Under the pieces are notes generated by a model, which saw nothing but the letters and a program-made list of their open reading frames with translations, was not told the origin of the DNA and ran no database searches. From contig OZ244043.1 in the NCBI GenBank assembly GCA_965215215.1, positions 930,001-994,000 on the forward strand: 64,000 bases of DNA, given 5' to 3'. Positions 8,014 to 18,639 of the stretch are shown here, piece by piece. This stretch comes from CALDTK01 sp965215215. GTDB lineage: Bacteria > Bacteroidota > Bacteroidia > Chitinophagales > Saprospiraceae. Every line of letters starts with the position of its first letter. Position 1 is the stretch's first letter. A program made the translations under genes and the position numbers.

Positions 8014-9193
8014 AGGCGCTGAGGCTGTCGCCCCGGAGGGCGGCGGCCATCATGTCTGGAAACAGCTCCGGCGTCGAGCTGAACACGGCCGCCCCGAGCT
8101 CGGCGAGTTGTGCCGCCAGCACCTTATCGAAGCTCGGCTTGCCCTCGTCGCTGATGGCCAGCAGGCAAATTACCCGAACACCGCTTTGCACCAGCGCCTC
8201 CACGCGTCGCAGGGTGCCCGCTTTGCTCCCGCCTTCGTACAGATCGGAGATGAGCACGAGTAAGCTGCGGCCCGGTTCGCGGATGAATCGCTGTTCGTAG
8301 CGGAGCGCCCGGTGAATGTCCGTACCGCCGCCGAGTTGCACGCCGAAGAGCGTCTCTACGGGGTCTCGCAGGAGTTCGGTCAGGTCGACCAGCTCCGTGT
8401 CGAAGGCGACGAGTCGGATGTTCAGGGCGGGCACCTTGGCCAGGATGGAGGCGCCGAGCGCGGCGTGGATGGCGCTCGTGGCCATGGACGCACTCTGGTC
8501 CACGAGCAGGTGCACGTGGCGAAGCCCGCGCCCCCGGGGTCGTCGGTTCACGAAGCGCTCGGGGACGAGCGTCCCGAGCTCCGGGCGGTAGTGCTTCAGG
8601 TTGGCGCGGATGGTCCGGTCCCAGTCGGTGTGGCGCGTCGGTTCGCGCTGCACGCTCAGCTCGGCCGAGGCGATCGCCGAGCGGACGGCCCGCAGCAGGG
8701 GCTCCTCGAGTTGTAGCGTAAGCCGGGTGGCGATGTCGCGGACGATCCGCTCGGCGGCCGCGCGCGCGCGTTCGGGCAGCAACTTGCCGAGCTGCATGAG
8801 CGTGGCGGCGAGGTGGATGTTCGGTTGGAGCGTCCCGAGGATCTCGGGCTCGGCGAGCAGGCGGGTGATCTCGTAGCGGTCTACAGCGTCGCGTTGCATC
8901 AGGGTAACGGCCTCCGGCGGGTAGTTTTCGCGTAAGCGGCCCAGCCAGCGGGTGAGTTTGGTGGTCGACCGGGCGAGCCCCCCCCGGCGGTCGGCTTCGT
9001 AGAGCTCGTCGACCACCCGATCGGCGGCTCCCCAGTCGGCCCCGAACTCGACGTGACCGACCTCGCCGGCCCCGGGGCAAGCCCGTTCGCCGAGCAGCAA
9101 CCTCCATTTCGTCAAACGTCCGAGATCAGGCACGGAATCGTAAAACCCTGCCGCCGAAGCCTGCGTTGACTTTCTTACCCGCTCGCCGCTCAT
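8006..9193 (-). CDS. VWA domain-containing protein (CoxE-like)
   Basis: 395 residues from the ATG at 9193. The N-terminal half is helical and arginine-rich; the C-terminal half is a von Willebrand A domain of the CoxE type with a MIDAS motif DQSAS near residue 231, GGGTDIHRAL supplying the conserved Thr, and LLVLISDLYEGG for the last metal-ligand Asp. Such proteins normally act with a MoxR-type AAA+ ATPase in metal-cofactor insertion or complex assembly, but no MoxR gene is visible here. A TTG at 9217 would add eight residues. The gene is divergent from the flippase-like gene with almost no spacer. One interspersed motif sits at 8924-8937. Confidence 0.85.
   Translation of the reverse strand: MSGERVRKSTQASAAGFYDSVPDLGRLTKWRLLLGERACPGAGEVGHVEFGADWGAADRVVDELYEADRRGGLARSTTKLTRWLGRLRENYPPEAVTLMQRDAVDRYEITRLLAEPEILGTLQPNIHLAATLMQLGKLLPERARAAAERIVRDIATRLTLQLEEPLLRAVRSAIASAELSVQREPTRHTDWDRTIRANLKHYRPELGTLVPERFVNRRPRGRGLRHVHLLVDQSASMATSAIHAALGASILAKVPALNIRLVAFDTELVDLTELLRDPVETLFGVQLGGGTDIHRALRYEQRFIREPGRSLLVLISDLYEGGSKAGTLRRVEALVQSGVRVICLLAISDEGKPSFDKVLAAQLAELGAAVFSSTPELFPDMMAAALRGDSLSAFS
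8924..8937 (+). repeat. Interspersed 14-bp motif (VWA gene)
   Basis: GTTTTCGCGTAAGC, all 12 fixed bases intact; the only copy with T at the second variable position. Confidence 0.8.
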
Positions 9194-9204
9194 TCCCTCC
9201 CCCG

Positions 9205-10380
9205 TTGTCCTCGCCAAGCCCCGAATTTACTACCGACCAGCAGGAGGTACTGCAGTCGGTACGCGCGAGCAGGGTCATCCTTCCGATACTCATCGGCGTC
9301 GGGGTAGTGGCCTACCTGTTTTGGCAGCAATTCGACCCCCAGGAGTGGGCGGCCATCGACTGGAATACGGCCACGCTGTTCTGGGTGAGCGTCTCGCTGC
9401 TGTTGCTGGTGGTGCGGCACTTGGCCTACGCCATGCGGCTCTACATCCTGAGCGAGCACGACTTCAGCTACAAGAAATGCATCAAGCTCGTTTTCATCTG
9501 GGAGTTTAGCTCGGCGGTGAGTCCGACCAGCATCGGCGGCTCGGCGGTGGCACTTTTCGTGCTCGCGCAGGAGAAGCTTTCGGCGGCCCGCACGGCTACC
9601 CTGGTGCTGTATACCGTCGTGCTCGACACGGCCTTCTTCGTGTTCACGCTGCCTCTGCTCTACCTCATCTACGGCGCGTCGATGATCCGGCCCGGCGCCG
9701 AATCGCTCGCCAACCTAGGTGGCTGGGGGGTCACCTTTTTGTTCGCGTACTGCGCGATGGCCGTCTACGGACTCTTCCTGGCTTGGGGCCTGTTTATCTC
9801 CCCGCGTCAGATCGGCCGGCTGCTCAACTGGCTGGCCAGCTGGCGACTGCTCAATCGGTTCGAAGAGCGCTTCGCCTCACTGGGCAACGACATGGTTGCC
9901 GCCTCGCAGCACATGCGCAATCAGCCCCCCCCCTGGCACTTAGGTGCCTTCCTGTCGACGGCGGTCGCCTGGTCGTTTCGGTTTCTGCTGCTCAATTGCC
10001 TCTTCATCGCCTTCGTCGATCTCTCGACGTCAATGTTCACTCAGTTCGGACTCTACGCACGCCTGGAGGCTATGTTCGTCATCATCGCCTTCTCCCCCAC
10101 CCCGGGCGGCGCGGGCTTCGTGGAAGTGCTCTTCAAAAACTTCCTGACCGATTACGTCGCCGGCAACGCCACGAGCTCGGTACTCATCGCCACCATCTGG
10201 CGACTCTTCACCTACTACGCCTACCTCCTGGCGGGCGTCATCATCATCCCCGACTGGATCCGCGGCGTCATCGCCCGCCGTAAGGCCAGGCGCGAGCAAC
10301 TTATCAGAGAGGAGCAAGCGGCAACAGATGCACTTCCGCAAAACACGGGTCAGCTCGATAGCGTGAGCCGGCAGAGCTAG
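9205..10380 (+). CDS. Flippase-like integral membrane protein (UPF0104 / LPG synthase TM family)
   Basis: About 391 residues with some eight hydrophobic segments, beginning with RVILPILIGVGVVAYLFW. The conserved patterns of the flippase-like lysylphosphatidylglycerol-synthase TM family are visible: WEFSSAVSPTSIGGSAVALFVL and the late FSPTPGGAGFVEVLF segment. Family members are thought to move or modify lipid-linked substrates in the inner membrane; the substrate here is unknown. No ATG is available near the start: TTG at 9205 avoids overlap with the VWA gene, while TTG at 9166 would overlap it by 28 bases, so the start is uncertain. rsmG begins 22 bases after the stop. Confidence 0.85.
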   Translation: MSSPSPEFTTDQQEVLQSVRASRVILPILIGVGVVAYLFWQQFDPQEWAAIDWNTATLFWVSVSLLLLVVRHLAYAMRLYILSEHDFSYKKCIKLVFIWEFSSAVSPTSIGGSAVALFVLAQEKLSAARTATLVLYTVVLDTAFFVFTLPLLYLIYGASMIRPGAESLANLGGWGVTFLFAYCAMAVYGLFLAWGLFISPRQIGRLLNWLASWRLLNRFEERFASLGNDMVAASQHMRNQPPPWHLGAFLSTAVAWSFRFLLLNCLFIAFVDLSTSMFTQFGLYARLEAMFVIIAFSPTPGGAGFVEVLFKNFLTDYVAGNATSSVLIATIWRLFTYYAYLLAGVIIIPDWIRGVIARRKARREQLIREEQAATDALPQNTGQLDSVSRQS

Positions 10381-10402
10381 CCGTTTGCACCTTTGCGCGC
10401 GT

Positions 10403-11038
10403 ATGGAGGAGCTGCTCACTTATTTCCCGAAACTCGATGATGCGCGCCGCGCCCGGTTTGCGGCCCTCGGGCCGCTGTACCGCGAGTGGAACGAGCGCAT
10501 CAACGTCGTTTCGCGCAAGGACATCGACGCGCTCTACAAGCACCACGTGCTGCACAGTTTGGCGCTCACGCGGGTCATCGACTTCCGCCCCGGTTCCAAA
10601 ATCTTGGACCTGGGCACCGGGGGCGGCTTCCCCGGTATCCCGCTCGCGATCGCCTACCCGGAGGTTCGGTTTACCCTCATCGACGGCACGCGCAAAAAGA
10701 TCACGGTCGTCAACGAGGTGGCCGGGGCCTTGAAGCTCGACAACGTGACCGGTATCCACACCCGCGTCGAGGACTTCAAGCAAGGGCGCGAGCAGTACGA
10801 CTTCGTGGTCACGCGCGCCGTCACCGACCTCGCGCAGCTGTGGCTGTGGGGCAACCGCATGCTCGCGAAAGAGACCCGCCACGCGCTGCCGAACGGGATA
10901 CTCGCGTGGAAGGGCGGACCGCGCCTGAAGGACGAGCTGCGGGGCTTGCACCCGAGCATCTACCGGGAGGTATTTCCGATTCGCGACTTTTTTAAGGAGG
11001 AGTGGTTTTGGGAGAAGAGCTTGGTTTACATGAGCTAG
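10403..11038 (+). CDS. rsmG: 16S rRNA (guanine-527-N7)-methyltransferase
   Basis: SAM-dependent enzyme that methylates G527 in the 530 loop of 16S rRNA. 211 residues, normal for GidB/RsmG. Visible features: NERINVVSRKDIDALYKHHVLHSLA, the SAM-binding ILDLGTGGGFPGIPLA, LIDGTRKKI, and the VTRAV motif. The ATG at 10403 gives the usual short N-terminus. Its stop shares a CTAG with the end of a possible 29-codon reverse ORF that I do not accept as a gene. Confidence 0.96.
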   Translation: MEELLTYFPKLDDARRARFAALGPLYREWNERINVVSRKDIDALYKHHVLHSLALTRVIDFRPGSKILDLGTGGGFPGIPLAIAYPEVRFTLIDGTRKKITVVNEVAGALKLDNVTGIHTRVEDFKQGREQYDFVVTRAVTDLAQLWLWGNRMLAKETRHALPNGILAWKGGPRLKDELRGLHPSIYREVFPIRDFFKEEWFWEKSLVYMS

Positions 11039-11204
11039 TGGACGCTCGGCGGGCGGGTGCGTAGTAGTTTCAGCAACTCACGCTTCAGGTAATCCCGACT
11101 CAAGTCAGTTCGTGCAGCCTTCATCTGCGTGTTGCCCCGAACTAACCCCAGTCTACCTGCGGAGGGCGATCCTGAATGATTTGGGTCGGTTAGGTCACCG
11201 TACG

Positions 11205-11708
11205 CTAGGCCATCTTCGAGATGAGGCGTGAGGTGCTTTTTCCCGCCACGAAATCGAGCACCCGCACCTCGCCACCGCGCGCGAGCACGTCTTTCGCCCC
11301 GACGATGGTATCGAGGGTGTAGTCGCCTCCTTTCACGAGCACGTCGGGGTGGAGTCGCTGAATGAGATCGAGTGGCGTATCGTCTCTGAATACGACCACG
11401 AGATCGACGGCCCGAAGTCCGGCGAGCACGATCGCCCGATCGGCTTCGGGTTGGACGGGTCGGGATTCGCCTTTGAGCCGTTTGACGGAGGCATCGTCGT
11501 TGAGGCCGACGACGAGCTTATCCCCAAAGGCGTGGGCCTCGCTCAGGTAGATTACGTGCCCCGGGTGGAGTAGGTCGAAGCAGCCGTTCGTGAAAACGAT
11601 TCGCTTGCCTTCCGCCCGCCACTCGAAGACTCTCCTCGCGGCCTCCGCGATGCTACCCGCCACCCTTGCCTCCGGACGGTCTGTAGACTCGGTGGGCGGT
11701 GGATGCAC
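11205..11708 (-). CDS. rfaE2: D-glycero-beta-D-manno-heptose 1-phosphate adenylyltransferase
   Basis: Adds AMP to heptose-1-phosphate to make ADP-heptose for lipopolysaccharide core. 167 residues, the stand-alone second domain of E. coli HldE. The nucleotidyltransferase motif VFTNGCFDLLHPGHVIYL is textbook, followed by VVGLNDDASVKRLKGESRPV and the terminal STSRLISKM. The start is GTG at 11706-11708 because the frame has no suitable ATG. It lies 42 bases downstream of the flippase-like gene in a minus-strand group with panD. The first-domain kinase (rfaE1) is not in the window. Confidence 0.94.
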   Translation of the reverse strand: MHPPPTESTDRPEARVAGSIAEAARRVFEWRAEGKRIVFTNGCFDLLHPGHVIYLSEAHAFGDKLVVGLNDDASVKRLKGESRPVQPEADRAIVLAGLRAVDLVVVFRDDTPLDLIQRLHPDVLVKGGDYTLDTIVGAKDVLARGGEVRVLDFVAGKSTSRLISKMA

Positions 11709-11715
11709 GGAGCGT

Positions 11716-11729
11716 GTTTTGGCGAAAGC
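11716..11729 (+). repeat. Interspersed 14-bp motif (intergenic)
   Basis: GTTTTGGCGAAAGC in the short gap between rfaE2 and the flippase-like gene, so here it is outside coding sequence. Confidence 0.85.
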
Positions 11730-11750
11730 GGACGGCTTGCGAGACGCAAG

Positions 11751-12890
11751 CTACGGCTGGTGCACCAACTCCGGCTCGGGCTCCGGCGTAACGGGTTCCG
11801 GACCGAGGGCCGTCGCGACGGCCGGCCGCCGACCTCGGTTGATGATCGGCAGCACGAGCAGCCCGAGGATACCGAAGAGAATGTTGCACCCGATGTTGAC
11901 GGCGAAGAAGAGGATGTTGGCGAAGCTGAGCGCGTCATCGCCCGGGACGTCGTAGATGGCGAGGGCCTGGATGACCATGAGGTGGTAGCTGCCGAGGCCG
12001 CCCGGGGACGGAATGATGATGCCCAGTGCGCTAAACACGAAGACCATAAGTGCCGCATCCGGACCGAGGTGCTCGGTGGGCGGGAAGGCGAAGAAGGGCA
12101 CGTAGGCCATGGCGAAATAGCAGGTCCAAATACCGAAGGTATGGAAGACGAGTAGCGGCTTGTTGCGTACGCGGGTGAGCGACTTGAGGCCGCTGCCGAA
12201 GCCGACGGCGAGCTTCGAGACCTTCTGTACGAAGCTGGTGTGCGAGAGGTGGGTGAAGAGGTAGTACACGACCCCCACACCGAGGGCGGCGACGAAGAGG
12301 CCGCTGAAAATGTAGGTACCGAGCCAACTCGTGGCCGCGTCCTCGCCGACGGTGGCGTCGCCCACGGAGCGGGCGTCGACGATGAAACTAGTGAGCAAAT
12401 CCCACTGCACGACGAACGCGATACCCACGACGGTGAGCAGGCAGAGCACGTCGAGAATCCGGTCGACGACGACGGTGCCCATGACCTTTTCGACGGCCAC
12501 GCCCTCGTAGCGACCGAGCACGCCGGCGCGCACGACCTCCCCCATGCGGGGCAGACCGAGGTTGGCGAGGTAACCGATCATGACGGCCCAGTAGCTGTTC
12601 CAAAACTTGACGCGCCGCCCGAGGGGCTCCACCAACTGCTGCCAGCGCCAGGCGCGGAAGAAGTTGGACATCATGAACAGGCACAGCGTGAGAAAGAGCC
12701 AGGGCCAACGCACGAGGGCCAGATCGCCGAGCAGCTTGCCGAGCAGCGAGCACTCGTCGGCGGGGACGCCGTCGATGACGCACTGCGCCTGGAAGGCGGC
12801 GTTCTGGCTGCGGAACACGAGCCCGAGGATGAGGATGCCTACCGAGAGGAATCCCGCGAAGCGCAGTACGTTGGCGAGGCGGGGATTCAA
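11751..12890 (-). CDS. Flippase-like integral membrane protein (UPF0104 / LPG synthase TM family)
   Basis: 379 residues with about eight membrane segments, related in family to the protein encoded at 9205-10380. Signature stretches are FFRAWRWQQLVEPLGRRV, SYWAVMIGYLANLGLPRMGEVVRAGVL and the later IIIPSPGGLGSYHLMVIQAL. The Arg-Arg-Gly-Glu (PRMGEVVRA) and SPGGLGSYH loops are the family hallmarks. Probably handles a polyprenyl- or lipid-linked substrate in the inner membrane; substrate unknown. Start ATG overlaps the panD stop by 4 bases, so it is translationally coupled to panD. Confidence 0.9.
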   Translation of the reverse strand: MNPRLANVLRFAGFLSVGILILGLVFRSQNAAFQAQCVIDGVPADECSLLGKLLGDLALVRWPWLFLTLCLFMMSNFFRAWRWQQLVEPLGRRVKFWNSYWAVMIGYLANLGLPRMGEVVRAGVLGRYEGVAVEKVMGTVVVDRILDVLCLLTVVGIAFVVQWDLLTSFIVDARSVGDATVGEDAATSWLGTYIFSGLFVAALGVGVVYYLFTHLSHTSFVQKVSKLAVGFGSGLKSLTRVRNKPLLVFHTFGIWTCYFAMAYVPFFAFPPTEHLGPDAALMVFVFSALGIIIPSPGGLGSYHLMVIQALAIYDVPGDDALSFANILFFAVNIGCNILFGILGLLVLPIINRGRRPAVATALGPEPVTPEPEPELVHQP

Positions 12891-13237
12891 GCGCTGATGC
12901 GGTTTTCTGCGTCGGGGAAGACCACCTTGGGTTCGAAGGTTCGGGCCTCCTCGGGGGTCATGTAGCCGTACCCGATGACGATGACGAGGTCGCCGACCTC
13001 CGCACGGCGGGCGGCGGCACCGTTGAGGCAGATCACACCGCTGCCCCGGGCCCCCCGGATCACGTAGGTCTCGATGCGTTCGCCGTTGTTATTGTTGACG
13101 ATCTGCACGCGCTCGCCGGCGATGAGCCCGGAGGCGTCCATGAGGTCCTCGTCGATGGTGATGCTACCGACGTAGTTGAGGTTGGCCTCGGTGACCGCGA
13201 CGCGGTGGATCTTAGATTTGAAAACCTGAATGAGCAT
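12887..13237 (-). CDS. panD: Aspartate 1-decarboxylase
   Basis: Pyruvoyl enzyme making beta-alanine from aspartate for pantothenate and CoA synthesis. 116 residues, typical of the zymogen. The self-cleavage pair Gly24-Ser25 lies in NYVGSITIDEDLMDASG, with Lys9 (FKSKIHR) and Tyr/Arg residues in place. panC, which uses beta-alanine, lies about 100 bases upstream in the same direction, so the two form a pantothenate cluster. Confidence 0.97.
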   Translation of the reverse strand: MLIQVFKSKIHRVAVTEANLNYVGSITIDEDLMDASGLIAGERVQIVNNNNGERIETYVIRGARGSGVICLNGAAARRAEVGDLVIVIGYGYMTPEEARTFEPKVVFPDAENRISA

Positions 13238-13340
13238 GCGGTCTGGGTAGGGGTGGACGAGCCGCGAAATTAGGGCGCCGAACGCTGTGCCTCCGTCCGA
13301 ATCGGATCAACGAGGTTGGCCGGGCAGCGGTTGCACCGCC

Positions 13341-14213
13341 CTAGGCGCCGAAGGAGAGGTTGTCGATCAGGCGCACGCCCTCGCACCAGGCTACCGCCAC
13401 GAGGAGCGGGGGGTACCCGCCGGCGAAGGCGTCGGCGCGCACGTCTGGCAGCCGCTCAAACGTGTCCGGTTGTACCAAATCGAAGTATTCCGGACGTAAA
13501 CCCGCTCGCTGGAGCTCGACCCGACCGGCGCGTTCGACGTCCCGCGCCGAGTGCCCCAGCTCGAGCCACGCGGTACGCGCCGCCCGGAGCGTCGCGGAGA
13601 TCTTGGACGCTCGCGCGAGGCCCGCCCCACTGAGTAGGCCGTTGCGCGAGCTCATCGCCAATCCGGAGGGCTCGCGCACGATCGGGACGTCGATGATGTC
13701 GGTCGCCCAGCACTCGGCGCGGGCCGCTTGCCGCAAAACGGCGACCTGTTGGGCGTCTTTTTGCCCCATGTACATCGCCGTCGGTCGGACGAGTTGGAGC
13801 AGCGCGCGGACGACCTGCACGACCCCGGTGAAGTGGCCGGGACGTGCGGCCCCCTCGTAGCGTAGGTCGAGGCCCGCCAGATCGGGAGTCGTTTGGGGGG
13901 CGCCGACACCCCGCGGGTAGACCTCCCCGACGGAGGGGAGGAAAAGCAGGTCGGCGCCGGCCTCCTCGAGCATGCGCGCGTCGAGCTCGGGCTGACGTGG
14001 ATAGCGCTCCAGATCCTCGGGGCGGTCGAATTGGGTCGGGTTAACGAACACACTGACCACGACGCGCCCGAGATCCCGCCGCGCGCGACGCACGAGGGTA
14101 AGGTGACCTTCGTGCAGGGCGCCCATGGTGGGCACGAAGGCCCAGGGTCGCGAAGCCGTACTCCAGCCGGCCAGGGCACTTTCGAGCTCCTCACGAGTGC
14201 GAGCTACGGTCAA
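13341..14213 (-). CDS. panC: Pantothenate synthetase
   Basis: ATP-dependent condensation of pantoate with beta-alanine. 290 residues, the normal length. The family motifs FVPTMGALHEGHLTLVRRAR (HIGH-like), VFVNPTQF, DLRYEGAARPGHFTGVVQVV and MYMGQKDAQQVAVLR are clear, and VPIVREPSGLAMSSRNGLL carries the KMSKS-like loop (here MSSRN). Start is TTG at 14211-14213; the next in-frame upstream signal is a stop. Divergent from the starch synthase-type gene. Confidence 0.95.
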   Translation of the reverse strand: MTVARTREELESALAGWSTASRPWAFVPTMGALHEGHLTLVRRARRDLGRVVVSVFVNPTQFDRPEDLERYPRQPELDARMLEEAGADLLFLPSVGEVYPRGVGAPQTTPDLAGLDLRYEGAARPGHFTGVVQVVRALLQLVRPTAMYMGQKDAQQVAVLRQAARAECWATDIIDVPIVREPSGLAMSSRNGLLSGAGLARASKISATLRAARTAWLELGHSARDVERAGRVELQRAGLRPEYFDLVQPDTFERLPDVRADAFAGGYPPLLVAVAWCEGVRLIDNLSFGA

Positions 14214-14337
14214 AAGCGGATCAGCGGAGCTGGTTTGGGGCGGTCAGAACGCACGTCTAGCGGGCGTCAAAGCGGCGAATATATACGCGGGCCCGAAGTA
14301 CACAAGTAGGATCCGAGTGCATGTCCGCTGCTTTTGC

Positions 14338-14345
14338 TAATTTTG
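14338..14345 (+). promoter_or_regulatory. Candidate Bacteroidota -7 element
   Basis: TAATTTTG fits the Bacteroidota -7 consensus TAnnTTTG and lies 55 bases before the ATG of the glycogen/starch synthase gene. I do not see a convincing -33 TTTG at the right distance, so this is a weak call. Confidence 0.35.
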
Positions 14346-14400
14346 CCCGCGCTTAGGCATGGGGGTGAGGCGCTTCGGTTCCCTCCACGAATTTCATACA

Positions 14401-15236
14401 TGGAGAAGAAGAAAGTCTTGATTGTGACGCAGGAGATGCGTCCGTACACCACCGAAACGATCATGTCCGACATCGCTCGCGCCCTACCGCAGAAGGTGGT
14501 GGAAGCGGGGATGGACATCCGCATCCTGATGCCGCGCTTCGGCACCATCAACGAGCGCCGCCACCGCCTGCACGAGGTCGTTCGCCTCTCGGGCATGAAC
14601 ATCATCGTCGACGACGACGACTACCCGCTCATCATCAAGGTGGCCAGCTTACCCGGTACCCGGATGCAGGTTTACTTCCTCGACAACGACGACTTCTTCA
14701 AGCGGAAGTTCATCTTCGAGGACAAGGCCGGCAAGGTGTACAAGGACAACGCCGACCGCATGGCGTTTTTCTGCAAGGGCGCCCTCGAGATCGTGAAGAA
14801 GTTCGGCTGGCCGCCGGACATCATCCACTGCCACGGCTGGATGACGAGCCTGATCCCGTTCTTCTTGAAGAGCGCCTACCAGAACGAGCCCCTCTTCGAG
14901 ATGTCGAAGGTGGTTTACTCCATGTACGATCAGGATTACGACGAGGAGTTCGACGAGGGTTTCTTCGCGAAGGCTAGCATCAACAACCTCTCGACGACCG
15001 ATCTCAACTCGTATCGCTACAACGACGGCGTCGGCCTCGACCTCGGCGCACTCGCCTACTCCGATGCGATTATCCGCGGTACCGGGGAGCTGCCTGCCCA
15101 CGTCGACGAAGCCCTTAAAGAAACGCAGAAGCCGGTACTCGTCGCCAAGGAGGAGGGTTCGCTCGAGGGGTACATCGAGCTTTACGACGATTTGCTCGCC
15201 ACCGAGGAGACCGAAACCGAGGCGGTGGAGAGCTAG
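14401..15236 (+). CDS. Glycogen/starch synthase N-terminal (GT5-type) protein
   Basis: 278 residues corresponding to the N-terminal starch-synthase catalytic half: KKVLIVTQEMRPYTTETIMSD, an early MDIRILMPRFGTINERRHRLHEVVRLSG block, VYFLDNDDFFKRK, and DIIHCHGWMTSLIPFFLK. The second Rossmann half that binds ADP-glucose in true glycogen synthases is missing. Proteins of this short form are common in Bacteroidota, often next to panC as here, and their reaction is not established, so the annotation glycogen synthase may be wrong in function. No frameshift is visible; the stop is natural. DUF4270 and glmS follow. Confidence 0.88.
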
Positions 15237-15287
15237 CGGGCCACATTTCGGCTCTTCGGTACGTTGGTGAGCCGGACCTACCTATTT

Positions 15288-16724
15288 ATGAAGACTATCC
15301 CGAACGTCGCCCTGCTGCTCACCTTCGCGTTGAGCCTGGCGCGCTGTACCGATCCTACCGTCATCGGTGGCGACCTACTCGAAGACTCGGAGCTGCGGGT
15401 AACGTACAACGATACGCTGCCGCTCGATTTCTCGGTGGTGGCCGGCGACCCCGCCATTGCCAGCGCGCGCTTTAGCCGTGTGCTGCCGCTCGGATGCTAC
15501 GTCGACTCGACCTACGGGGAGATCCGCACCACGATCGGGGCGGAGCTCGTGGAGTTCGATTCGGTTCGGCAAGTACTCGGCAACGCCATCGACAGCGTGC
15601 TGCTCGTGCTGCCCTTCGACGCATCGAGGCAGGTTGGCGATACGACGGCCGAAATCAGTATACGGGTTAGCGCGGCGGCACAGAACACGCTGGATGCGGC
15701 GACCATAGACGGATTAACTACCGACGACGCCTTCGAGGGTACGGACAGGACCTACGCCGAGGCGCGCTTCGTGCCGGCGCGCGACTCGGCGTTGGTGAAT
15801 AACTTCAACAACGGTACGCTAACTGTCGATCGGACTACAGCCCAGGTGCGTATACCGTTGAACGACGCCTTCGAGGACGACCTTCGAGCTGCCCTCGGGG
15901 TGATTGTGGAGCTCGACACGCTGGCCACCGATAGTGCCTTTTTGAGCATGCTTCCGGGCATCGTAATCGAGTCGACCTCGTGCGGTAAAACGGCCGCTGC
16001 CCTTCAGATAAACGACGGACTTTCGGCACCGAGCCAGTCGGGCCTTCGGGTCATTCAGCCGAGCTATTTCGGGGTTTTGGTCTATTTCCGCGACGACCAG
16101 GATCGTACCCAGACCCGGAGGTTGACGCCCTTCAGAAGGATTAGACCTACGATAGCCCGCGTGCGACTCGCGAGTACGAGAAACACGGAGGGCACTTACG
16201 TAAACGAGGTCCTCGGCGGGGGCGGAGACGCTAATACGCTGGCTGTGGTAGAAGGCTTCAACGGGGCGACCACGCGTATCGACCTCCCCGATGTATCGTC
16301 GCTGACCCCGAAGACCGCCGTGAGCTACGCTGCGCTACAGCTGCCGATCGCGAGGGTGCAGGGGGCGGGACCGCTGTCGTTCGTAGAGGCGGTTCGAAGC
16401 GTAGGGGACACCGCCTTGCGGCGCGTTAGCCCACTGTCCGCGGCCCTACCGATCGAACAGCGTCTTTCCTACGACGGTGGTTTTATCCGAATGATTCCAA
16501 ATCCACAGGGCGGAGCAACCGACTCCGTGGAGGGGTACCAGCTTAACATCACCGACTTTGTGCAGCGGGTCGCGAAAGGCGAGATGGAGCCAACTCTGTA
16601 CATACAGCCTTACGTACTGCCTATTGGAGAAGCACGCGGTATGCCCGCCAGTAGCTTATTATTAGGGCCGGAGGCCGAAGGAGCGCGAGCGCGACTCGTT
16701 TTGGCCACCACGCAGTTGCCCTAA
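15288..16724 (+). CDS. DUF4270 family outer-membrane lipoprotein
   Basis: 478 residues. The signal peptide MKTIPNVALLLTFALSLARC ends in a Cys at residue 20 usable for lipidation, followed by TDPTVIGGDLL, the typical DUF4270 start. The body is a beta-rich domain with many short strands (ISIRVSAAAQNTLDAA, LRVIQPSYFGVLVYFRDD). The family is restricted to Bacteroidota and uncharacterised. The frame is open from 15264 but the ATG at 15288 gives a proper signal peptide. It is placed between a starch synthase-type gene and glmS, a gene order often seen in this phylum. Confidence 0.85.
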   Translation: MKTIPNVALLLTFALSLARCTDPTVIGGDLLEDSELRVTYNDTLPLDFSVVAGDPAIASARFSRVLPLGCYVDSTYGEIRTTIGAELVEFDSVRQVLGNAIDSVLLVLPFDASRQVGDTTAEISIRVSAAAQNTLDAATIDGLTTDDAFEGTDRTYAEARFVPARDSALVNNFNNGTLTVDRTTAQVRIPLNDAFEDDLRAALGVIVELDTLATDSAFLSMLPGIVIESTSCGKTAAALQINDGLSAPSQSGLRVIQPSYFGVLVYFRDDQDRTQTRRLTPFRRIRPTIARVRLASTRNTEGTYVNEVLGGGGDANTLAVVEGFNGATTRIDLPDVSSLTPKTAVSYAALQLPIARVQGAGPLSFVEAVRSVGDTALRRVSPLSAALPIEQRLSYDGGFIRMIPNPQGGATDSVEGYQLNITDFVQRVAKGEMEPTLYIQPYVLPIGEARGMPASSLLLGPEAEGARARLVLATTQLP

Positions 16725-16743
16725 GCCCTAAACCGAGATATCT

Positions 16744-18585
<1,842 letters not shown>

Positions 18586-18612
18586 TTTCGGGGCTTCAGT
18601 CTCCTCTCCTCT

Positions 18613-18626
18613 GTTTTCGCGAAAGC
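18613..18626 (+). repeat. Interspersed 14-bp motif (intergenic)
   Basis: GTTTTCGCGAAAGC in the glmS-DUF4290 gap, ending 13 bases before the DUF4290 ATG. A non-coding copy that could not be explained by protein constraint. Confidence 0.85.
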
Positions 18627-18639
18627 GGCAATTTTGTAC

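Noticed and set aside
11035..11124. 29-codon minus-strand ORF (MKAARTDLSRDYLKRELLK...) overlapping the rsmG stop
   Set aside because: Plausible amino-acid sequence but too short, without a leader, and no partner; may be the end of a lost gene.
14401..15236. Starch synthase-type gene as a truncated pseudogene
   Set aside because: This short form is usual in Bacteroidota, with a clean frame and stop, so truncation is unlikely.
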